Source of the DNA: Ruegeria meonggei
GTDB taxonomy: Bacteria; Pseudomonadota; Alphaproteobacteria; Rhodobacterales; Rhodobacteraceae
Direction of reading: 5' to 3'
Assembly: GCF_900172215.1 (NCBI RefSeq)
Contig: NZ_FWFP01000001.1
Coordinates: forward strand, 310,001-374,000
DNA: 64,000 bases
Shown here: positions 1 through 9,373 of the stretch, one piece after another
How the letters are laid out: every line of letters begins with the position of its first letter
Numbering within the stretch: position 1 is the first letter of the stretch
Translations under genes and position numbers: made by a program
The notes under the pieces: model-generated
The model's input: the letters and a program-made list of their open reading frames with translations, nothing else
Told to the model about the DNA's origin: nothing
Database searches by the model: none

Positions 1-1
1 T

Positions 2-31
2 GCCAACCCGGCGGCTGAAGTCAAGCAGTAA
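2..31 (+). CDS. 3' end of an upstream gene (last nine codons)
   Basis: The reading frame from base 2 encodes ANPAAEVKQ and stops at TAA (29-31). A strong terminator hairpin follows 26 bases later, as expected for the end of a gene that starts before the window. Too little is visible to name the product. The call rests on the stop plus terminator arrangement only. Confidence 0.4.
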   Translation, partial: ANPAAEVKQ

Positions 32-57
32 CGCCAAGCGATATCAGACGAGCAAAG

Positions 58-84
58 CGCCGCAGCCTAGCCTGCGGCGTTTTT
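58..84 (+). terminator. Rho-independent terminator of the upstream gene
   Basis: An 8-bp perfect stem (58-65 with 72-79) closes a 6-base loop and is followed by five T residues (80-84). It ends transcription from the gene entering the window and insulates mtfA. Confidence 0.85.
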
Positions 85-152
85 CATTTAACGGGCTGAC
101 TTGATCATAAATTCCGGTTCCAAGCCCAGAATGGTCCGTATAGAGTTCTGAC

Positions 153-962
153 ATGTTGATCTTTTTTGCCCTTCTGCTGATGGTCGCAGGCTTTTTTTTG
201 TATCGCCATTGGTCCAAATCCCAGGCCCGCCATCAGCTTTTGGCCACCCCCCTGACAGACCATCAACGCGCCATCATCGACCTGCAGGTGCCGCTTGTTC
301 GGCGACTTCCAACCGATTTGCGGGCCAATCTGGATGGCAAGGTCAACCTGTTTCTGGACCAGGTCAGCTTTTTTGGCTGTGACGGGCTGGACGTTACCGA
401 AGAGATGCAGCTAGCCATTGCCGCGCAGGCCTGCCTGCTGATCGTCAACAGCGACCTGTGGTACGACCATCTGACCACCATCCTGATCTATCCCAGCGCC
501 TTTAAGTCCCGACAGCGCAGGCAGGACGGCTATGTCGTCAGCGAAAAAGAGATCGTGCGTACCGGCGAAAGCTGGGACCGTGGGCCGGTGATCCTGTCTT
601 GGTCTCATAGCGCGCAAGGGGCGTTGGATGACCGGGACGGCCAGAATGTCGTGCTGCACGAGTTTGCCCATCAGATTGATGACCTGTCCGGCGGCACCAA
701 CGGTGTCCCGATCCTGAGCAACGGGCAGAGCTTTGCCGAATGGGAAAGCGTGTTCCTGACTGCCTATGACGCCCATGTCCGCGCCGTCGAGCATGGCCAG
801 CCGACAGTCATCGACCCCTATGGTGCGACGGGCCACGAAGAGTTCTTTGCCGTCTCGGTCGAGGTGTTCTTTGAACAGCCCCAGCAACTGAAAAGGGCCG
901 TCCCAGAAGTGTACGAGCAGCTGTCCAAACTGTTCCGGCTGGACCCCGTCACCTGGCGCTGA
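153..962 (+). CDS. mtfA: MtfA-family (M90) zinc-dependent peptidase
   Basis: The 269-residue product carries the zinc-peptidase motif HEFAHQID (His169, Glu170, His173). A downstream HEEFFAV segment supplies the likely third zinc ligand, Glu230. This arrangement is that of the MtfA/M90 family. In E. coli MtfA interacts with the glucose regulator Mlc; whether that applies here is unknown. Residues 1-17 are strongly hydrophobic, so this version may be membrane anchored, unlike the soluble E. coli protein. The gene stands alone between a terminator and aqpZ, which begins 90 bases further on. The ATG at 153 gives the full-length family match. Confidence 0.88.
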   Translation: MLIFFALLLMVAGFFLYRHWSKSQARHQLLATPLTDHQRAIIDLQVPLVRRLPTDLRANLDGKVNLFLDQVSFFGCDGLDVTEEMQLAIAAQACLLIVNSDLWYDHLTTILIYPSAFKSRQRRQDGYVVSEKEIVRTGESWDRGPVILSWSHSAQGALDDRDGQNVVLHEFAHQIDDLSGGTNGVPILSNGQSFAEWESVFLTAYDAHVRAVEHGQPTVIDPYGATGHEEFFAVSVEVFFEQPQQLKRAVPEVYEQLSKLFRLDPVTWR

Positions 963-1052
963 GCCCCTGCCACACAGCCTTGATTGCAGGCAATTTCGCG
1001 AAAACAACTTTTTGAGTTACCCTGAAACCTATTGTTTTCAGGAGGGCTTTTC

Positions 1053-1739
1053 ATGTCATCAAAACTCATGGCCGAATTCTTCGGTACGTTCTGGCTGGTG
1101 CTGGGTGGTTGCGGAAGCGCTGTACTGGCGGCAGGCGTTGCGGATGTCGGTATCGGCTGGCTGGGTGTTTCCTTTGCCTTTGGCCTGACCGTCCTGACCA
1201 TGGCCTATGCGGTCGGTCACATCTCTGGCGGGCATTTCAACCCGGCGGTCAGTCTGGGCTTGATGATCGGAGGCAGGTTCCCGGCCAAAGACCTGCTGCC
1301 CTATTGGATCGCGCAGGTGATCGGAGCAATCTTGGCGGCAACAGTGCTGTATGTGATCGTCAGCGGCGCGCCCGGGTTCGAAGGTGTCGGCGGATTTGCC
1401 TCGAACGGGTATGGGGCCGCGTCACCCGAGGGCTATTCGTTGATGTCCGCGCTTGTGATCGAGATCGTCCTGACCGCGTTCTTCATCATGATCATTCTAG
1501 GCGCCACATCTGAAAGAGCACCCGCAGGCTTTGCCCCGATTGCCATCGGGTTGGGCCTGACGCTGATCCACCTGATCTCGATCCCGGTGACAAACACGTC
1601 CGTGAACCCGGCACGGTCCACAGGGGTTGCCCTGTTCGCCGATGGCCCAGCGCTTGCGCAACTGTGGCTGTTCTGGGTGGCTCCCCTGATCGGCGGCGCA
1701 ATCGGTGCGCTGATCTGGAAGGCTATGGGCGAAGATTAA
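1053..1739 (+). CDS. aqpZ: Aquaporin Z, water channel
   Basis: This 228-residue inner-membrane channel belongs to the MIP family and should allow rapid osmotic water flux. Both signature half-helices are present, HFNPAV in the first repeat and SVNPARS in the second, with about six hydrophobic transmembrane segments. The ATG at 1053 is preceded by GGAGGG at 1041-1046 with six bases of spacing. An upstream in-frame TTG at 1032 adds seven residues but has no comparable ribosome-binding site. The gene ends at a bidirectional terminator shared with the convergent cyclophilin gene. Length and motifs fit AqpZ rather than the longer glycerol facilitator GlpF. Confidence 0.95.
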   Translation: MSSKLMAEFFGTFWLVLGGCGSAVLAAGVADVGIGWLGVSFAFGLTVLTMAYAVGHISGGHFNPAVSLGLMIGGRFPAKDLLPYWIAQVIGAILAATVLYVIVSGAPGFEGVGGFASNGYGAASPEGYSLMSALVIEIVLTAFFIMIILGATSERAPAGFAPIAIGLGLTLIHLISIPVTNTSVNPARSTGVALFADGPALAQLWLFWVAPLIGGAIGALIWKAMGED

Positions 1740-1756
1740 CCGTCCACGTCAGAAAA

Positions 1757-1794
1757 AAGGCCCCGAAGTGATATATGTTTCGGGGCCTTTTTTT
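1757..1794. terminator. Bidirectional terminator between aqpZ and cyclophilin
   Basis: The stem AAGGCCCCGAA pairs with TTCGGGGCCTT across a short AT-rich loop. It has a T tract on the plus strand and an A tract at its left edge, so it can stop both convergent genes. Confidence 0.88.
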
Positions 1795-2341
1795 ATTCGA
1801 TTGGCTTCACGCTTTTCATCACATCAGGCTGACCGATGACCGCGCCATTTGGGCCATCGCCCCGCTTGATCGCATCCACAACCTCCATTCCGCCAGTCAC
1901 CTCACCCACAACGGTGTATTGACCATCCAGAAACGGGCCCGGAGCAAACATGATGAAGAATTGTGAATTGGCGCTGTTGGGATCCTGAGCCCGTGCCATG
2001 CCGATCACACCGCGATCAAAGGTGATATCCGAAAACTCGGCCGGCAGATCGGGCCGGTCGGACCCTCCGGTCCCCGCACGGCGCATGTCACCACCCAGCT
2101 TGCCGTGCTCGACATCGCCGGTCTGGGCCATAAAACCGTCGATGACCCGATGAAAGACGACCCCGTCATACTTGCCTTCGCCAGCCAGTGTCGAAATCTG
2201 CTCGACATGTTTGGGGGCTATGTCCTCGAACAGATCGACGGTGATGGTGCCGTTGGCCCCTTCGCCCTCGATCTCGATCTCAAGGCCTGTGGCCAGCGCG
2301 GGGCTGGCCATCAGGGCAAATACGGCAGCCAGTTTATACAT
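1793..2341 (-). CDS. Periplasmic cyclophilin-type peptidyl-prolyl isomerase
   Basis: The 182-residue protein starts with a short signal peptide (hydrophobic residues 3-17, cleavage after PALA) and then forms a compact cyclophilin domain. It should catalyse cis-trans isomerisation of prolyl bonds in exported proteins. The core motifs FHRVIDGFMAQTGD and NSQFFIMF carry the family's active-site Arg, Phe and Gln. It is the second gene of a two-gene minus-strand operon: its start overlaps the stop of the cytoplasmic cyclophilin gene by 8 bases, which suggests translational coupling. The two genes are clearly paralogues, one exported and one not. Confidence 0.93.
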   Translation of the reverse strand: MYKLAAVFALMASPALATGLEIEIEGEGANGTITVDLFEDIAPKHVEQISTLAGEGKYDGVVFHRVIDGFMAQTGDVEHGKLGGDMRRAGTGGSDRPDLPAEFSDITFDRGVIGMARAQDPNSANSQFFIMFAPGPFLDGQYTVVGEVTGGMEVVDAIKRGDGPNGAVIGQPDVMKSVKPIE

Positions 2342-2840
2342 CTGCCGCGACCTTGACGCTGATCATGCGATCCGGGTTCGCAGGCGGTTCACCTTTGGTG
2401 ATGGCGTCCACATGCTCCATCCCATCAATCACGCGGCCATAAACTGTGTACTGACCGTTCAGGAAGTGATTGTCCTTGAAATTGATGAAGAACTGCGAGT
2501 TTGCCGAATCCGGGTTCTGCGACCGTGCCGCGCCCAGGGTGCCACGATCATGCGGCAGCTTCGAGAACTCAGCCGGTACATTCGGCAGCGAAGAACCGCC
2601 CGTGCCTGCCATGCGCAGGTTGAACCCATCTTCCATATCGCCGTGCTGCACATCACCGGTCTGGGCCATGAAGCCGTCGATCACACGGTGAAAAGCCACG
2701 TTGTCATATTCACCACCGCGTGCCAGTTCTTTCATCCGGGCGCTGTGCTGCGGAGCAACATCCGGCAGCAGCTCGATGACGACGTTGCCGCCCGTCAGTT
2801 CGACGATGATTGTGTTTTCGGGATCCTTGATCTCGGCCAT
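2334..2840 (-). CDS. ppiB: Cytoplasmic cyclophilin-type peptidyl-prolyl isomerase
   Basis: This 168-residue single-domain cyclophilin has no signal peptide and should act on folding proteins in the cytoplasm. The active-site segments FHRVIDGFMAQTGD (around residue 50) and ANSQFFINF (around residue 110) are intact. The ATG at 2840 is preceded by an AGGAGGG ribosome-binding site on the minus strand. It is the first gene of the pair and overlaps the exported paralogue by 8 bases. Length and organisation are typical of alphaproteobacterial PpiB. Confidence 0.93.
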   Translation of the reverse strand: MAEIKDPENTIIVELTGGNVVIELLPDVAPQHSARMKELARGGEYDNVAFHRVIDGFMAQTGDVQHGDMEDGFNLRMAGTGGSSLPNVPAEFSKLPHDRGTLGAARSQNPDSANSQFFINFKDNHFLNGQYTVYGRVIDGMEHVDAITKGEPPANPDRMISVKVAADV

Positions 2841-2974
2841 GTGGCCCTCCTGTCATTAGTCTTGGGCAAATACCTATTCCCCGGGCGCGTGAAAGCCAAG
2901 TGACGCATTGACCTGAAGGCAAAATGCAGGAAAAGAACCGCCTAAACCCTATTCACATTTCCGAGGATTGCACC

Positions 2975-4165
2975 ATGAGCTGGAAGACACTGGACGATAT
3001 GGACCTGAACGGCAAACGCGTGCTGGTGCGCGTTGATATCAATGTTCCGGTTGTGGACGGGGTTGTAACCGATGCTACGCGCATTCAACGTATCGTGCCA
3101 TCGGTCAAAGACATCCTTTCGGCTGGCGGCAAACCGATCCTGCTTGCTCATTTCGGACGTCCGGGCGGTGAACGGCGCGAGAACCTGTCGCTGAAACAGC
3201 TGGTCCCGACGCTTGAAGCAGCTTTCGGCGTCGAGGTTCTGTTTGCCGCCGATTGCGTCGGCACCGAGGCTGAACTGGCCGCTGAACAACTGCAACCCGG
3301 TCAGGTCCTGCTGTTGGAAAACACCCGCTTTCACGCCGCAGAAACCAAAAACAACTCTGATCTTGCGGCGGGAATGGCCAAACTGGGCGAGGCCTACTGC
3401 AACGACGCGTTCTCGGCCGCGCACCGCGCGCACAGCTCGACCGAAGCCATTGCGCGCCTGCTGCCGGCCTGCGCCGGACGCTTGATGCAGGCCGAGCTGG
3501 AAGCACTTGAAGGTGCTCTTGGAGCACCCAAACGGCCCGTTACTGCAGTTGTTGGGGGGGCGAAGGTTTCGACCAAGCTGGAACTTCTGGGCAATCTTGT
3601 CGACAAAGTAGACTATCTGGTGATTGGCGGTGGCATGGCCAACACCTTTCTGGTCGCCAAGGGCCTGAACGTCGGCAAGTCTCTGGCCGAAACCGCAATG
3701 AAAGACATGGCTGTCGAGATTTTGGCCAAGGCCAAAAGCTCTGGGTGCACGATAGTCCTGCCTGTCGACATTGTGGTCGCTGAAAAGTTCGAAGCCAACG
3801 CACCGCATCAGGTTCTGCCCGCTGATCAATGTACCGATGACGGCATGATCCTGGATGCCGGGCCGGAAAGCGTTGCCGCCATCACCGAGATTTTCGCCAA
3901 AAGCCAGACCCTGATCTGGAATGGCCCGCTTGGCGCGTTCGAGATTGAACCTTTTGATGCCGCCACCAACGCAGCCGCCCTGAAAGCCGCAGCACTTACG
4001 CGATCTGGGCAGCTGATTGCGGTTGCTGGTGGCGGGGACACGGTCGCGGCGCTGAACGCATCGGGTGCGGCCAAGGATTTCTCTTATATTTCAACCGCGG
4101 GTGGTGCGTTCCTTGAATGGATGGAAGGCAAGGCATTGCCCGGGGTTGCGGCACTGGAAGGCTGA
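2975..4165 (+). CDS. pgk: Phosphoglycerate kinase
   Basis: This 396-residue glycolytic enzyme interconverts 1,3-bisphosphoglycerate plus ADP and 3-phosphoglycerate plus ATP. It opens with the family signature [12 protein letters not shown] and carries LLAHFGRP and the nucleotide-binding segment [10 protein letters not shown]-terminal GGGDTVAAL segment completes the two-lobed fold. The ATG at 2975 was chosen because it begins exactly at the conserved N-terminus ([11 protein letters not shown]); an upstream in-frame start at 2924 would add 17 residues unlike the family. The gene stands 126 bases ahead of the FtsB-like gene. Confidence 0.97.
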   Translation: MSWKTLDDMDLNGKRVLVRVDINVPVVDGVVTDATRIQRIVPSVKDILSAGGKPILLAHFGRPGGERRENLSLKQLVPTLEAAFGVEVLFAADCVGTEAELAAEQLQPGQVLLLENTRFHAAETKNNSDLAAGMAKLGEAYCNDAFSAAHRAHSSTEAIARLLPACAGRLMQAELEALEGALGAPKRPVTAVVGGAKVSTKLELLGNLVDKVDYLVIGGGMANTFLVAKGLNVGKSLAETAMKDMAVEILAKAKSSGCTIVLPVDIVVAEKFEANAPHQVLPADQCTDDGMILDAGPESVAAITEIFAKSQTLIWNGPLGAFEIEPFDAATNAAALKAAALTRSGQLIAVAGGGDTVAALNASGAAKDFSYISTAGGAFLEWMEGKALPGVAALEG

Positions 4166-4291
4166 AAAAGACCGCCACACCACATTTTGTCGAATCAGGG
4201 GATTCACAAGCCGAATCACCTGTGACATAGTGCAAACAGATGCCCGCAAAGGGCACGTTTTTGAGGCAGACTTCATACGGCGGTAAACAGA

Positions 4292-4591
4292 GTGTCCCGT
4301 TCCCATCGGCCCGGTTTGGGCGCAGTCGTTTTCTTCATGGTAGCGTTTATGCTGGGTGTGTATTTCACCTTTGCTGCCGTGCAGGGCGACTATGGCCTGT
4401 TCCGACGGGTCGAGATTGCAGCGGAACGGGACGCTCTGTCGCGCGATCTTGCCAAGCTTGACGGCGAGATCACCGAGATGGAAAACCTGACGCGCCGCCT
4501 GTCTGACACCTATCTGGATCTGGACCTTCTGGATCAACAGGCGCGCTCGGTTCTGGGCATGATCCGCTCGGATGAGATCGTAATCCGCTGA
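4292..4591 (+). CDS. FtsB/DivIC-family septum formation initiator
   Basis: The 99-residue protein has a single transmembrane helix (about residues 10-30) followed by a coiled coil with heptad character (about residues 38-75). This is the bitopic design of FtsB/DivIC proteins, which link early and late divisome components. It starts at GTG 4292. In alphaproteobacteria a gene of this family commonly sits immediately upstream of the pyruvate dehydrogenase operon, as here. I leave the symbol blank because short coiled-coil divisome proteins diverge fast, but FtsB is the best candidate. Confidence 0.85.
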   Translation: MSRSHRPGLGAVVFFMVAFMLGVYFTFAAVQGDYGLFRRVEIAAERDALSRDLAKLDGEITEMENLTRRLSDTYLDLDLLDQQARSVLGMIRSDEIVIR

Positions 4592-4678
4592 TCCTCACAT
4601 ACTGCAACAGATAGGCTGCGCGGGCGCTGTCGCTGCGTCACATTTCCCCTCGCCAGAATGCCCGAAATGCTTTATGAA

Positions 4679-4698
4679 ATAGTTTAACGCTAAACTAT
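4679..4698. promoter_or_regulatory. Perfect 8-bp palindrome upstream of pdhA
   Basis: ATAGTTTA (4679-4686) and TAAACTAT (4691-4698) are perfect inverted copies separated by four bases. The site is in the 133-base gap before pdhA and ends 26 bases before its start codon. Its symmetry and position suggest an operator for a dimeric repressor of the PDH operon. The regulator is not identifiable from this window. Confidence 0.5.
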
Positions 4699-4724
4699 CT
4701 TGCCGAGAGGGGGAGATCGCCACT

Positions 4725-5714
4725 ATGGCTGCGCGAAAAACCACAAAGAAACCAAATGTTTCTGCGGAAGAACTGACCACCTTTTATCGCGAGATGCTGC
4801 TGATCCGCCGATTCGAGGAAAAGGCAGGCCAGCTGTATGGCATGGGTCTGATTGGCGGCTTCTGTCACCTTTATATCGGGCAAGAAGCCGTTGTTGTCGG
4901 CCTGGAGGCTGCGGCCGAAGAAGGTGACAAGCGGATCACCTCTTACCGCGATCACGGCCACATGCTGGCCTGCGGAATGGAACCCGGCGGCGTGATGGCC
5001 GAACTGACCGGACGCGAGGGTGGATTGTCCAAGGGCAAAGGCGGCTCTATGCACATGTTCTCGAAAGAGAAGAACTTCTACGGTGGTCATGGCATCGTTG
5101 CTGCCCAGGTACCTCTGGGTGCTGGTCTTGCCTTTGCCGATAAGTACAAGGGTAATGGACGTGTGACCTTTGCCTATTTCGGCGACGGTGCGGCGAACCA
5201 GGGTCAGGTTTATGAAACCTTTAACATGGCTGCACTTTGGGACCTGCCCGTTGTGTTTGTGATCGAGAACAACCAATACGCTATGGGCACCTCTCAGGCG
5301 CGCTCGACCTCGACCAAGGACATCTACCATCGCGGCGAGGCCTTTGGCATCCCGGGTGAGATCGTCAACGGCATGGATGTTCTGGCGGTCAAAGAAGCCG
5401 GTGAAAAGGCTGTGGCCCACTGCCGTGCTGGTAAGGGCCCCTACATTCTAGAAATCAAAACCTACCGCTATCGCGGCCATTCGATGTCCGACCCGGCCAA
5501 GTACCGTACCCGCGAAGAGGTTCAGAAAGTCCGCGAACAAAGCGACCCCATCGAACATGTGCGCGAGCTGCTGCTGTCCGGCAAACACGCAAGCGAGGAT
5601 GACCTGAAGGCGATCGACAAAGAGATCAAAGAGATCGTCAATCAGGCCGCAGAATTCTCGAAAGAAAGCCCCGAGCCGTCGCTGGACGAGCTCTGGACAG
5701 ATATTTACGCCTGA
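4725..5714 (+). CDS. pdhA: Pyruvate dehydrogenase E1 component, alpha subunit
   Basis: The 329-residue protein is the alpha subunit of the thiamine-diphosphate-dependent E1 that decarboxylates pyruvate and acylates the lipoyl arm of E2. The ThDP motif begins with GDG at 153-155 and ends with NN at 182-183. The regulatory-loop segment YRYRGHSMSDP lies at 248-257. It is the first gene of a tight operon: pdhB starts 15 bases after its stop and pdhC 12 bases after that. A perfect palindrome lies just upstream. Pyruvate rather than branched-chain specificity is inferred from the lipoylated E1-beta and the adjacent E2. Confidence 0.96.
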   Translation: MAARKTTKKPNVSAEELTTFYREMLLIRRFEEKAGQLYGMGLIGGFCHLYIGQEAVVVGLEAAAEEGDKRITSYRDHGHMLACGMEPGGVMAELTGREGGLSKGKGGSMHMFSKEKNFYGGHGIVAAQVPLGAGLAFADKYKGNGRVTFAYFGDGAANQGQVYETFNMAALWDLPVVFVIENNQYAMGTSQARSTSTKDIYHRGEAFGIPGEIVNGMDVLAVKEAGEKAVAHCRAGKGPYILEIKTYRYRGHSMSDPAKYRTREEVQKVREQSDPIEHVRELLLSGKHASEDDLKAIDKEIKEIVNQAAEFSKESPEPSLDELWTDIYA

Positions 5715-5729
5715 GAGGACGAATAAGAC

Positions 5730-7097
5730 ATGGCAACCGAAATTCTCATGCCCGCCCTTTCACCAACGATGGAAGAAGGCACATTGGCCAAATGGCTGGT
5801 CAAAGAAGGCGACACCGTATCAAGCGGTGACATCATGGCCGAGATTGAAACCGACAAGGCGACGATGGAGTTCGAAGCCGTCGATGAAGGCATCGTTGGT
5901 AAGATCCTGATCGCTGAAGGCACCGAGGGGGTCAAGGTAAACACCCCCATCGCGGTTTTGATCGAAGAAGGCGAAGACGCCTCCGCCCTGCCCGTGGCTG
6001 CGCCCGCAGCCGTCGTGACCGAGGCCGCCCCTGCGACGGTTGAGGCCGCTGCTTCTGCGTCGGCCCCCGCCGCACCGGTGGTGGACCACTCGCCCGACTG
6101 GCCCGCAGATGCCGAGATGACGCAAGTGACCGTGCGCGAGGCTTTGCGTGATGCAATGGCCGAGGAAATGCGCGACGACGAAGATGTTTTCCTGATGGGC
6201 GAAGAAGTCGCCGAATATCAGGGCGCGTACAAAATCTCGCAAGGGCTGCTGGACGAATTCGGCGGCAAACGCGTGATCGACACGCCAATCACTGAACACG
6301 GGTTCACCGGTATTGCGGTTGGGTCCGCCATGGCTGGATTGAAGCCAATTGTCGAGTTCATGACCTTCAACTTCGCGATGCAAGCGATGGACCAGATCAT
6401 CAACTCGGCTGCCAAGACACTTTACATGTCCGGCGGTCAGATGGGATGTCCAATCGTGTTCCGGGGTCCTAACGGTGCTGCAGCGCGCGTCGCAGCCCAG
6501 CACTCTCAGGATTACACGGCATGGTACATGCAGGTGCCTGGGCTGAAAGTGGTCGCACCCTATTCGGCAGCAGATGCCAAAGGCCTGCTGAAATCCGCCA
6601 TTCGCGATCCCAACCCGGTGGTCTTTCTGGAAAACGAAATCCTCTACGGTCGATCCTTCGACATGCCAAAGGTGGATGACCTGACCATCCCGCTGGGCAA
6701 GGCCCGCATTTGGCGCGAAGGCTCGGACGTGACAATCGTCAGCTTTGGCATCGGCATGCAGTTCGCGCTGGAAGCCGCGGACAAGCTAGCCGAAGACGGC
6801 ATCAGTGCCGAGGTGATCGACTTGCGCACCATCCGCCCGATGGACACCGGTGCGATCATCAATTCGGTGATGAAAACCAACCGTTTGGTGACCGTCGAAG
6901 AAGGTTGGCCGCAGGGCTCGGTCGGCAGCTACATCTCATCCGTGGTGATGCAGGAAGCGTTCGACTACCTCGACGCGCCCGTCATCAACTGCACCGGCAA
7001 GGACGTGCCCATGCCCTATGCCGCGAACCTCGAAAAACTGGCGCTGGTGACCACCGATGAGGTGATCGCCGCCGTCAAGCAAGTGACTTACCGGTAA
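5730..7097 (+). CDS. pdhB: Pyruvate dehydrogenase E1 beta subunit with N-terminal lipoyl domain
   Basis: This 455-residue E1-beta subunit carries a lipoyl domain at residues 1-80, with the modifiable lysine at 43 in [10 protein letters not shown]. An Ala/Pro/Val-rich linker follows (about 88-122), then the transketolase-type pyrimidine-binding and C-terminal domains. Fusion of a lipoyl domain to E1-beta is a known alphaproteobacterial arrangement. With PdhA it forms the alpha2-beta2 E1 that reduces and acetylates the lipoyl arm. The lipoyl segment is nearly identical to that of the downstream E2, even at DNA level. No E3 (lipoamide dehydrogenase) gene is present in the window. Confidence 0.96.
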   Translation: MATEILMPALSPTMEEGTLAKWLVKEGDTVSSGDIMAEIETDKATMEFEAVDEGIVGKILIAEGTEGVKVNTPIAVLIEEGEDASALPVAAPAAVVTEAAPATVEAAASASAPAAPVVDHSPDWPADAEMTQVTVREALRDAMAEEMRDDEDVFLMGEEVAEYQGAYKISQGLLDEFGGKRVIDTPITEHGFTGIAVGSAMAGLKPIVEFMTFNFAMQAMDQIINSAAKTLYMSGGQMGCPIVFRGPNGAAARVAAQHSQDYTAWYMQVPGLKVVAPYSAADAKGLLKSAIRDPNPVVFLENEILYGRSFDMPKVDDLTIPLGKARIWREGSDVTIVSFGIGMQFALEAADKLAEDGISAEVIDLRTIRPMDTGAIINSVMKTNRLVTVEEGWPQGSVGSYISSVVMQEAFDYLDAPVINCTGKDVPMPYAANLEKLALVTTDEVIAAVKQVTYR

Positions 7098-7109
7098 GGA
7101 GCGACACAG

Positions 7110-8408
7110 ATGCCCACAGAAATTCTGATGCCCGCCCTTTCACCGACGATGGAGGAAGGCACGCTTGCCAAATGGCTGGTTAAGGAAGGCGACACCGTCT
7201 CCTCTGGCGACCTGCTGGCCGAGATCGAAACCGACAAGGCCACGATGGAGTTCGAGGCCGTGGACGAAGGCACCATTGGCAAGATCCTGATCGCTGAGGG
7301 AACCGAAGGGGTCAAGGTTAACACCATCATTGCGGTTCTGCTGGAAGATGGCGAAAGCGCTGGTGATATCGCGACAACTCCCGCCACGACGCCCGAAGCG
7401 GCACCTGCCGCCGCGGGCAACGAGGCGGCCGCGCCAGCGGCCCCCGAGGCGCCTGCACCAGCCCCGGCCTCTCCAATCAAGGCGGATGGTGGACGTGTTT
7501 TTGCGTCACCTCTGGCCCGTAGGATTGCTGCACAGAAAGGTCTCGATCTGGGGCAGATCATCGGTTCCGGCCCGCATGGGCGTATTGTGAAAGTCGATGT
7601 CGAAGGTGCAACTGCCACGGCTCCGGTTGCGGCACCTGCCGTTGCTGCCGCAGCGCCCGCTGCCCCAGTTCCGGCTGGACCTTCGGCGGATGCCGTCGCG
7701 CGGATGTATGAAGGGCGTGAATACGAAGAAATCAAGCTGGACGGTATGCGCAAGATCATTGCTGCGCGCCTGTCCGAGGCCAAGCAGACCATCCCGCATT
7801 TCTATCTGCGCCGCGACATCAAGCTGGATGCCCTGCTGAAATTCCGCAGCCAGCTAAACAAACAGCTGGAAGCGCGCGGCGTAAAGCTGAGTGTCAACGA
7901 CTTCATCATCAAAGCCGTCGCCAACGCGTTGCAACAGGTTCCCGCCTGTAATGCTGTCTGGGCGGGCGACCGGGTACTGCAATTGAAACCGTCCGATGTG
8001 GCCGTTGCGGTCGCCATCGAAGGCGGGCTGTTCACCCCAGTGCTTCAGGATGCCGACACCAAATCTCTGTCCGCGCTGTCGACCGAAATGAAGGACCTCG
8101 CCGGGCGTGCACGCGAACGTAAACTGGCACCGCATGAATACCAGGGCGGCACCTTCGCTGTTTCGAACCTGGGCATGTTCGGCATCGACAATTTCGACGC
8201 CATCGTGAACCCGCCCCATTCGGGCATTCTGGCCGTCGGAACAGGTGTGAAAAAGCCGGTTGTGGGCGATGACGGAGAACTGACCGTTGCAACTGTCATG
8301 TCCGTCACCATGTCGGTCGATCACCGTGTTATTGACGGTGCTCTTGGTGCGCAGTTGCTGCAGGCGATTGTCGACAATCTGGAAAACCCGATGGTCATGC
8401 TGGCCTGA
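7110..8408 (+). CDS. pdhC: Dihydrolipoyl acetyltransferase, PDH E2 component
   Basis: The 432-residue E2 core transfers the acetyl group from lipoamide to CoA. It has one lipoyl domain (residues 1-80, Lys43), an Ala/Pro linker, a peripheral subunit-binding domain (about 130-167, with ASPLARRIA), a second linker and the catalytic domain (about 205-432). The catalytic motif DHRVIDG lies near the C-terminus. It closes the pdhA-pdhB-pdhC operon and is followed 20 bases later by a terminator. A single lipoyl domain here is balanced by the one on E1-beta. Confidence 0.96.
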   Translation: MPTEILMPALSPTMEEGTLAKWLVKEGDTVSSGDLLAEIETDKATMEFEAVDEGTIGKILIAEGTEGVKVNTIIAVLLEDGESAGDIATTPATTPEAAPAAAGNEAAAPAAPEAPAPAPASPIKADGGRVFASPLARRIAAQKGLDLGQIIGSGPHGRIVKVDVEGATATAPVAAPAVAAAAPAAPVPAGPSADAVARMYEGREYEEIKLDGMRKIIAARLSEAKQTIPHFYLRRDIKLDALLKFRSQLNKQLEARGVKLSVNDFIIKAVANALQQVPACNAVWAGDRVLQLKPSDVAVAVAIEGGLFTPVLQDADTKSLSALSTEMKDLAGRARERKLAPHEYQGGTFAVSNLGMFGIDNFDAIVNPPHSGILAVGTGVKKPVVGDDGELTVATVMSVTMSVDHRVIDGALGAQLLQAIVDNLENPMVMLA

Positions 8409-8427
8409 TACGGAATCTGATCAATAC

Positions 8428-8463
8428 AAAAGGCCGCTTCACACAATGAGGCGGCCTTTTTTT
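8428..8463. terminator. Terminator after the pdh operon
   Basis: The stem AAAAGGCCGC (8428-8437) pairs with GCGGCCTTTT (8451-8460) over a 13-base loop, followed by more T residues. It lies between the convergent pdhC and cysE genes and has an A tract on the left, so it may serve both strands. Confidence 0.88.
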
Positions 8464-8479
8464 GTCTGTTGGTTCAGGC

Positions 8480-9289
8480 TTACTGGTCCTTGCCCAACAT
8501 ATGATCCATCGAGATCGAGGGCTGGTCGCACCCGGCCTCACCGACAATCTTGGCGGGAATTCCGGCAACGGTTTTGCAGGCTGGAACCTCTTGCAACACA
8601 ACAGAGCCAGCTGCGATGCGGCTGCAAGGCCCCACTTCGATATTGCCCAACACCTTGGCACCAGCCCCGATCAGCACGCCATCACCGATCGTCGGATGAC
8701 GCTGCTCTTCTTCTTTGCCAGTTCCACCCAGAGTGACCGAATGCAGCATCGAAACGTTGTCGCCAACGATAGCTGTTTCACCGATCACAATCGAATGTGC
8801 GTGGTCGATCATGATGCCCTTGCCGATTTTGGCGGCCGGGTGAATGTCGATGCCAAAAATCTCGGACGAGCGCATCTGGAAGAAATATGCAAGGTCATGT
8901 CGCCCCTTGTTCCACAGCCAGTGGGCAACGCGATAGGCCTGCATCGCCTGATAGCCCTTGAAGTACAGGATCGGCTGCAGCAGGCGGTGGCACGCTGGGT
9001 CGCGCTCGTAAACTGCCATCAGATCGGCGCGTGCCGCCTCTAGCAGTTTCGGATCGTCGGCATAAGCCTCATCGACGATTTCACGCAACACCATCATCGA
9101 CATTTCGTTCGAGCACAGCTTGGCTGCGACCCGATAGGACAAAGCCCTCTCAAGGCTGCGGTGGTGCAGAATACAGGCATGGACCAGCCCACCCATCAGT
9201 GGCTCGTCTTCGACGGCCGCCTGAGCTTCGGTCGCTATGCGGTTCCAGACCGGGTCGACAGAGGTAACCTGACTGCGCTTTTCCAACAT
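8480..9289 (-). CDS. cysE: Serine O-acetyltransferase
   Basis: The 269-residue enzyme acetylates L-serine with acetyl-CoA, the first step of cysteine synthesis. It has the N-terminal helical domain of CysE (about residues 1-140) and a C-terminal left-handed beta-helix built from hexapeptide repeats (GIDIHPAAKIG onward). The segment DHAHSIVIGETA contains the catalytic histidines. The start at ATG 9289 matches the family length. It is divergent from the zinc-finger gene. In several Rhodobacterales genomes cysE lies beside the GTA cluster, which agrees with the GTA remnant found about 0.7 kb away. Confidence 0.95.
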   Translation of the reverse strand: MLEKRSQVTSVDPVWNRIATEAQAAVEDEPLMGGLVHACILHHRSLERALSYRVAAKLCSNEMSMMVLREIVDEAYADDPKLLEAARADLMAVYERDPACHRLLQPILYFKGYQAMQAYRVAHWLWNKGRHDLAYFFQMRSSEIFGIDIHPAAKIGKGIMIDHAHSIVIGETAIVGDNVSMLHSVTLGGTGKEEEQRHPTIGDGVLIGAGAKVLGNIEVGPCSRIAAGSVVLQEVPACKTVAGIPAKIVGEAGCDQPSISMDHMLGKDQ

Positions 9290-9373
9290 GGCTTTTGATC
9301 CTTTGCTGCGCCTAGAATGCCATTTAGTTACAAAAACACCAAACGCAAACCCGTGAACTGCAGGGTAACGAAA

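Noticed and set aside
2172-2903. 243-residue plus-strand open frame opposite the cyclophilin genes
   Set aside because: Shadow of the two clear cyclophilins; no ribosome-binding site or domain.
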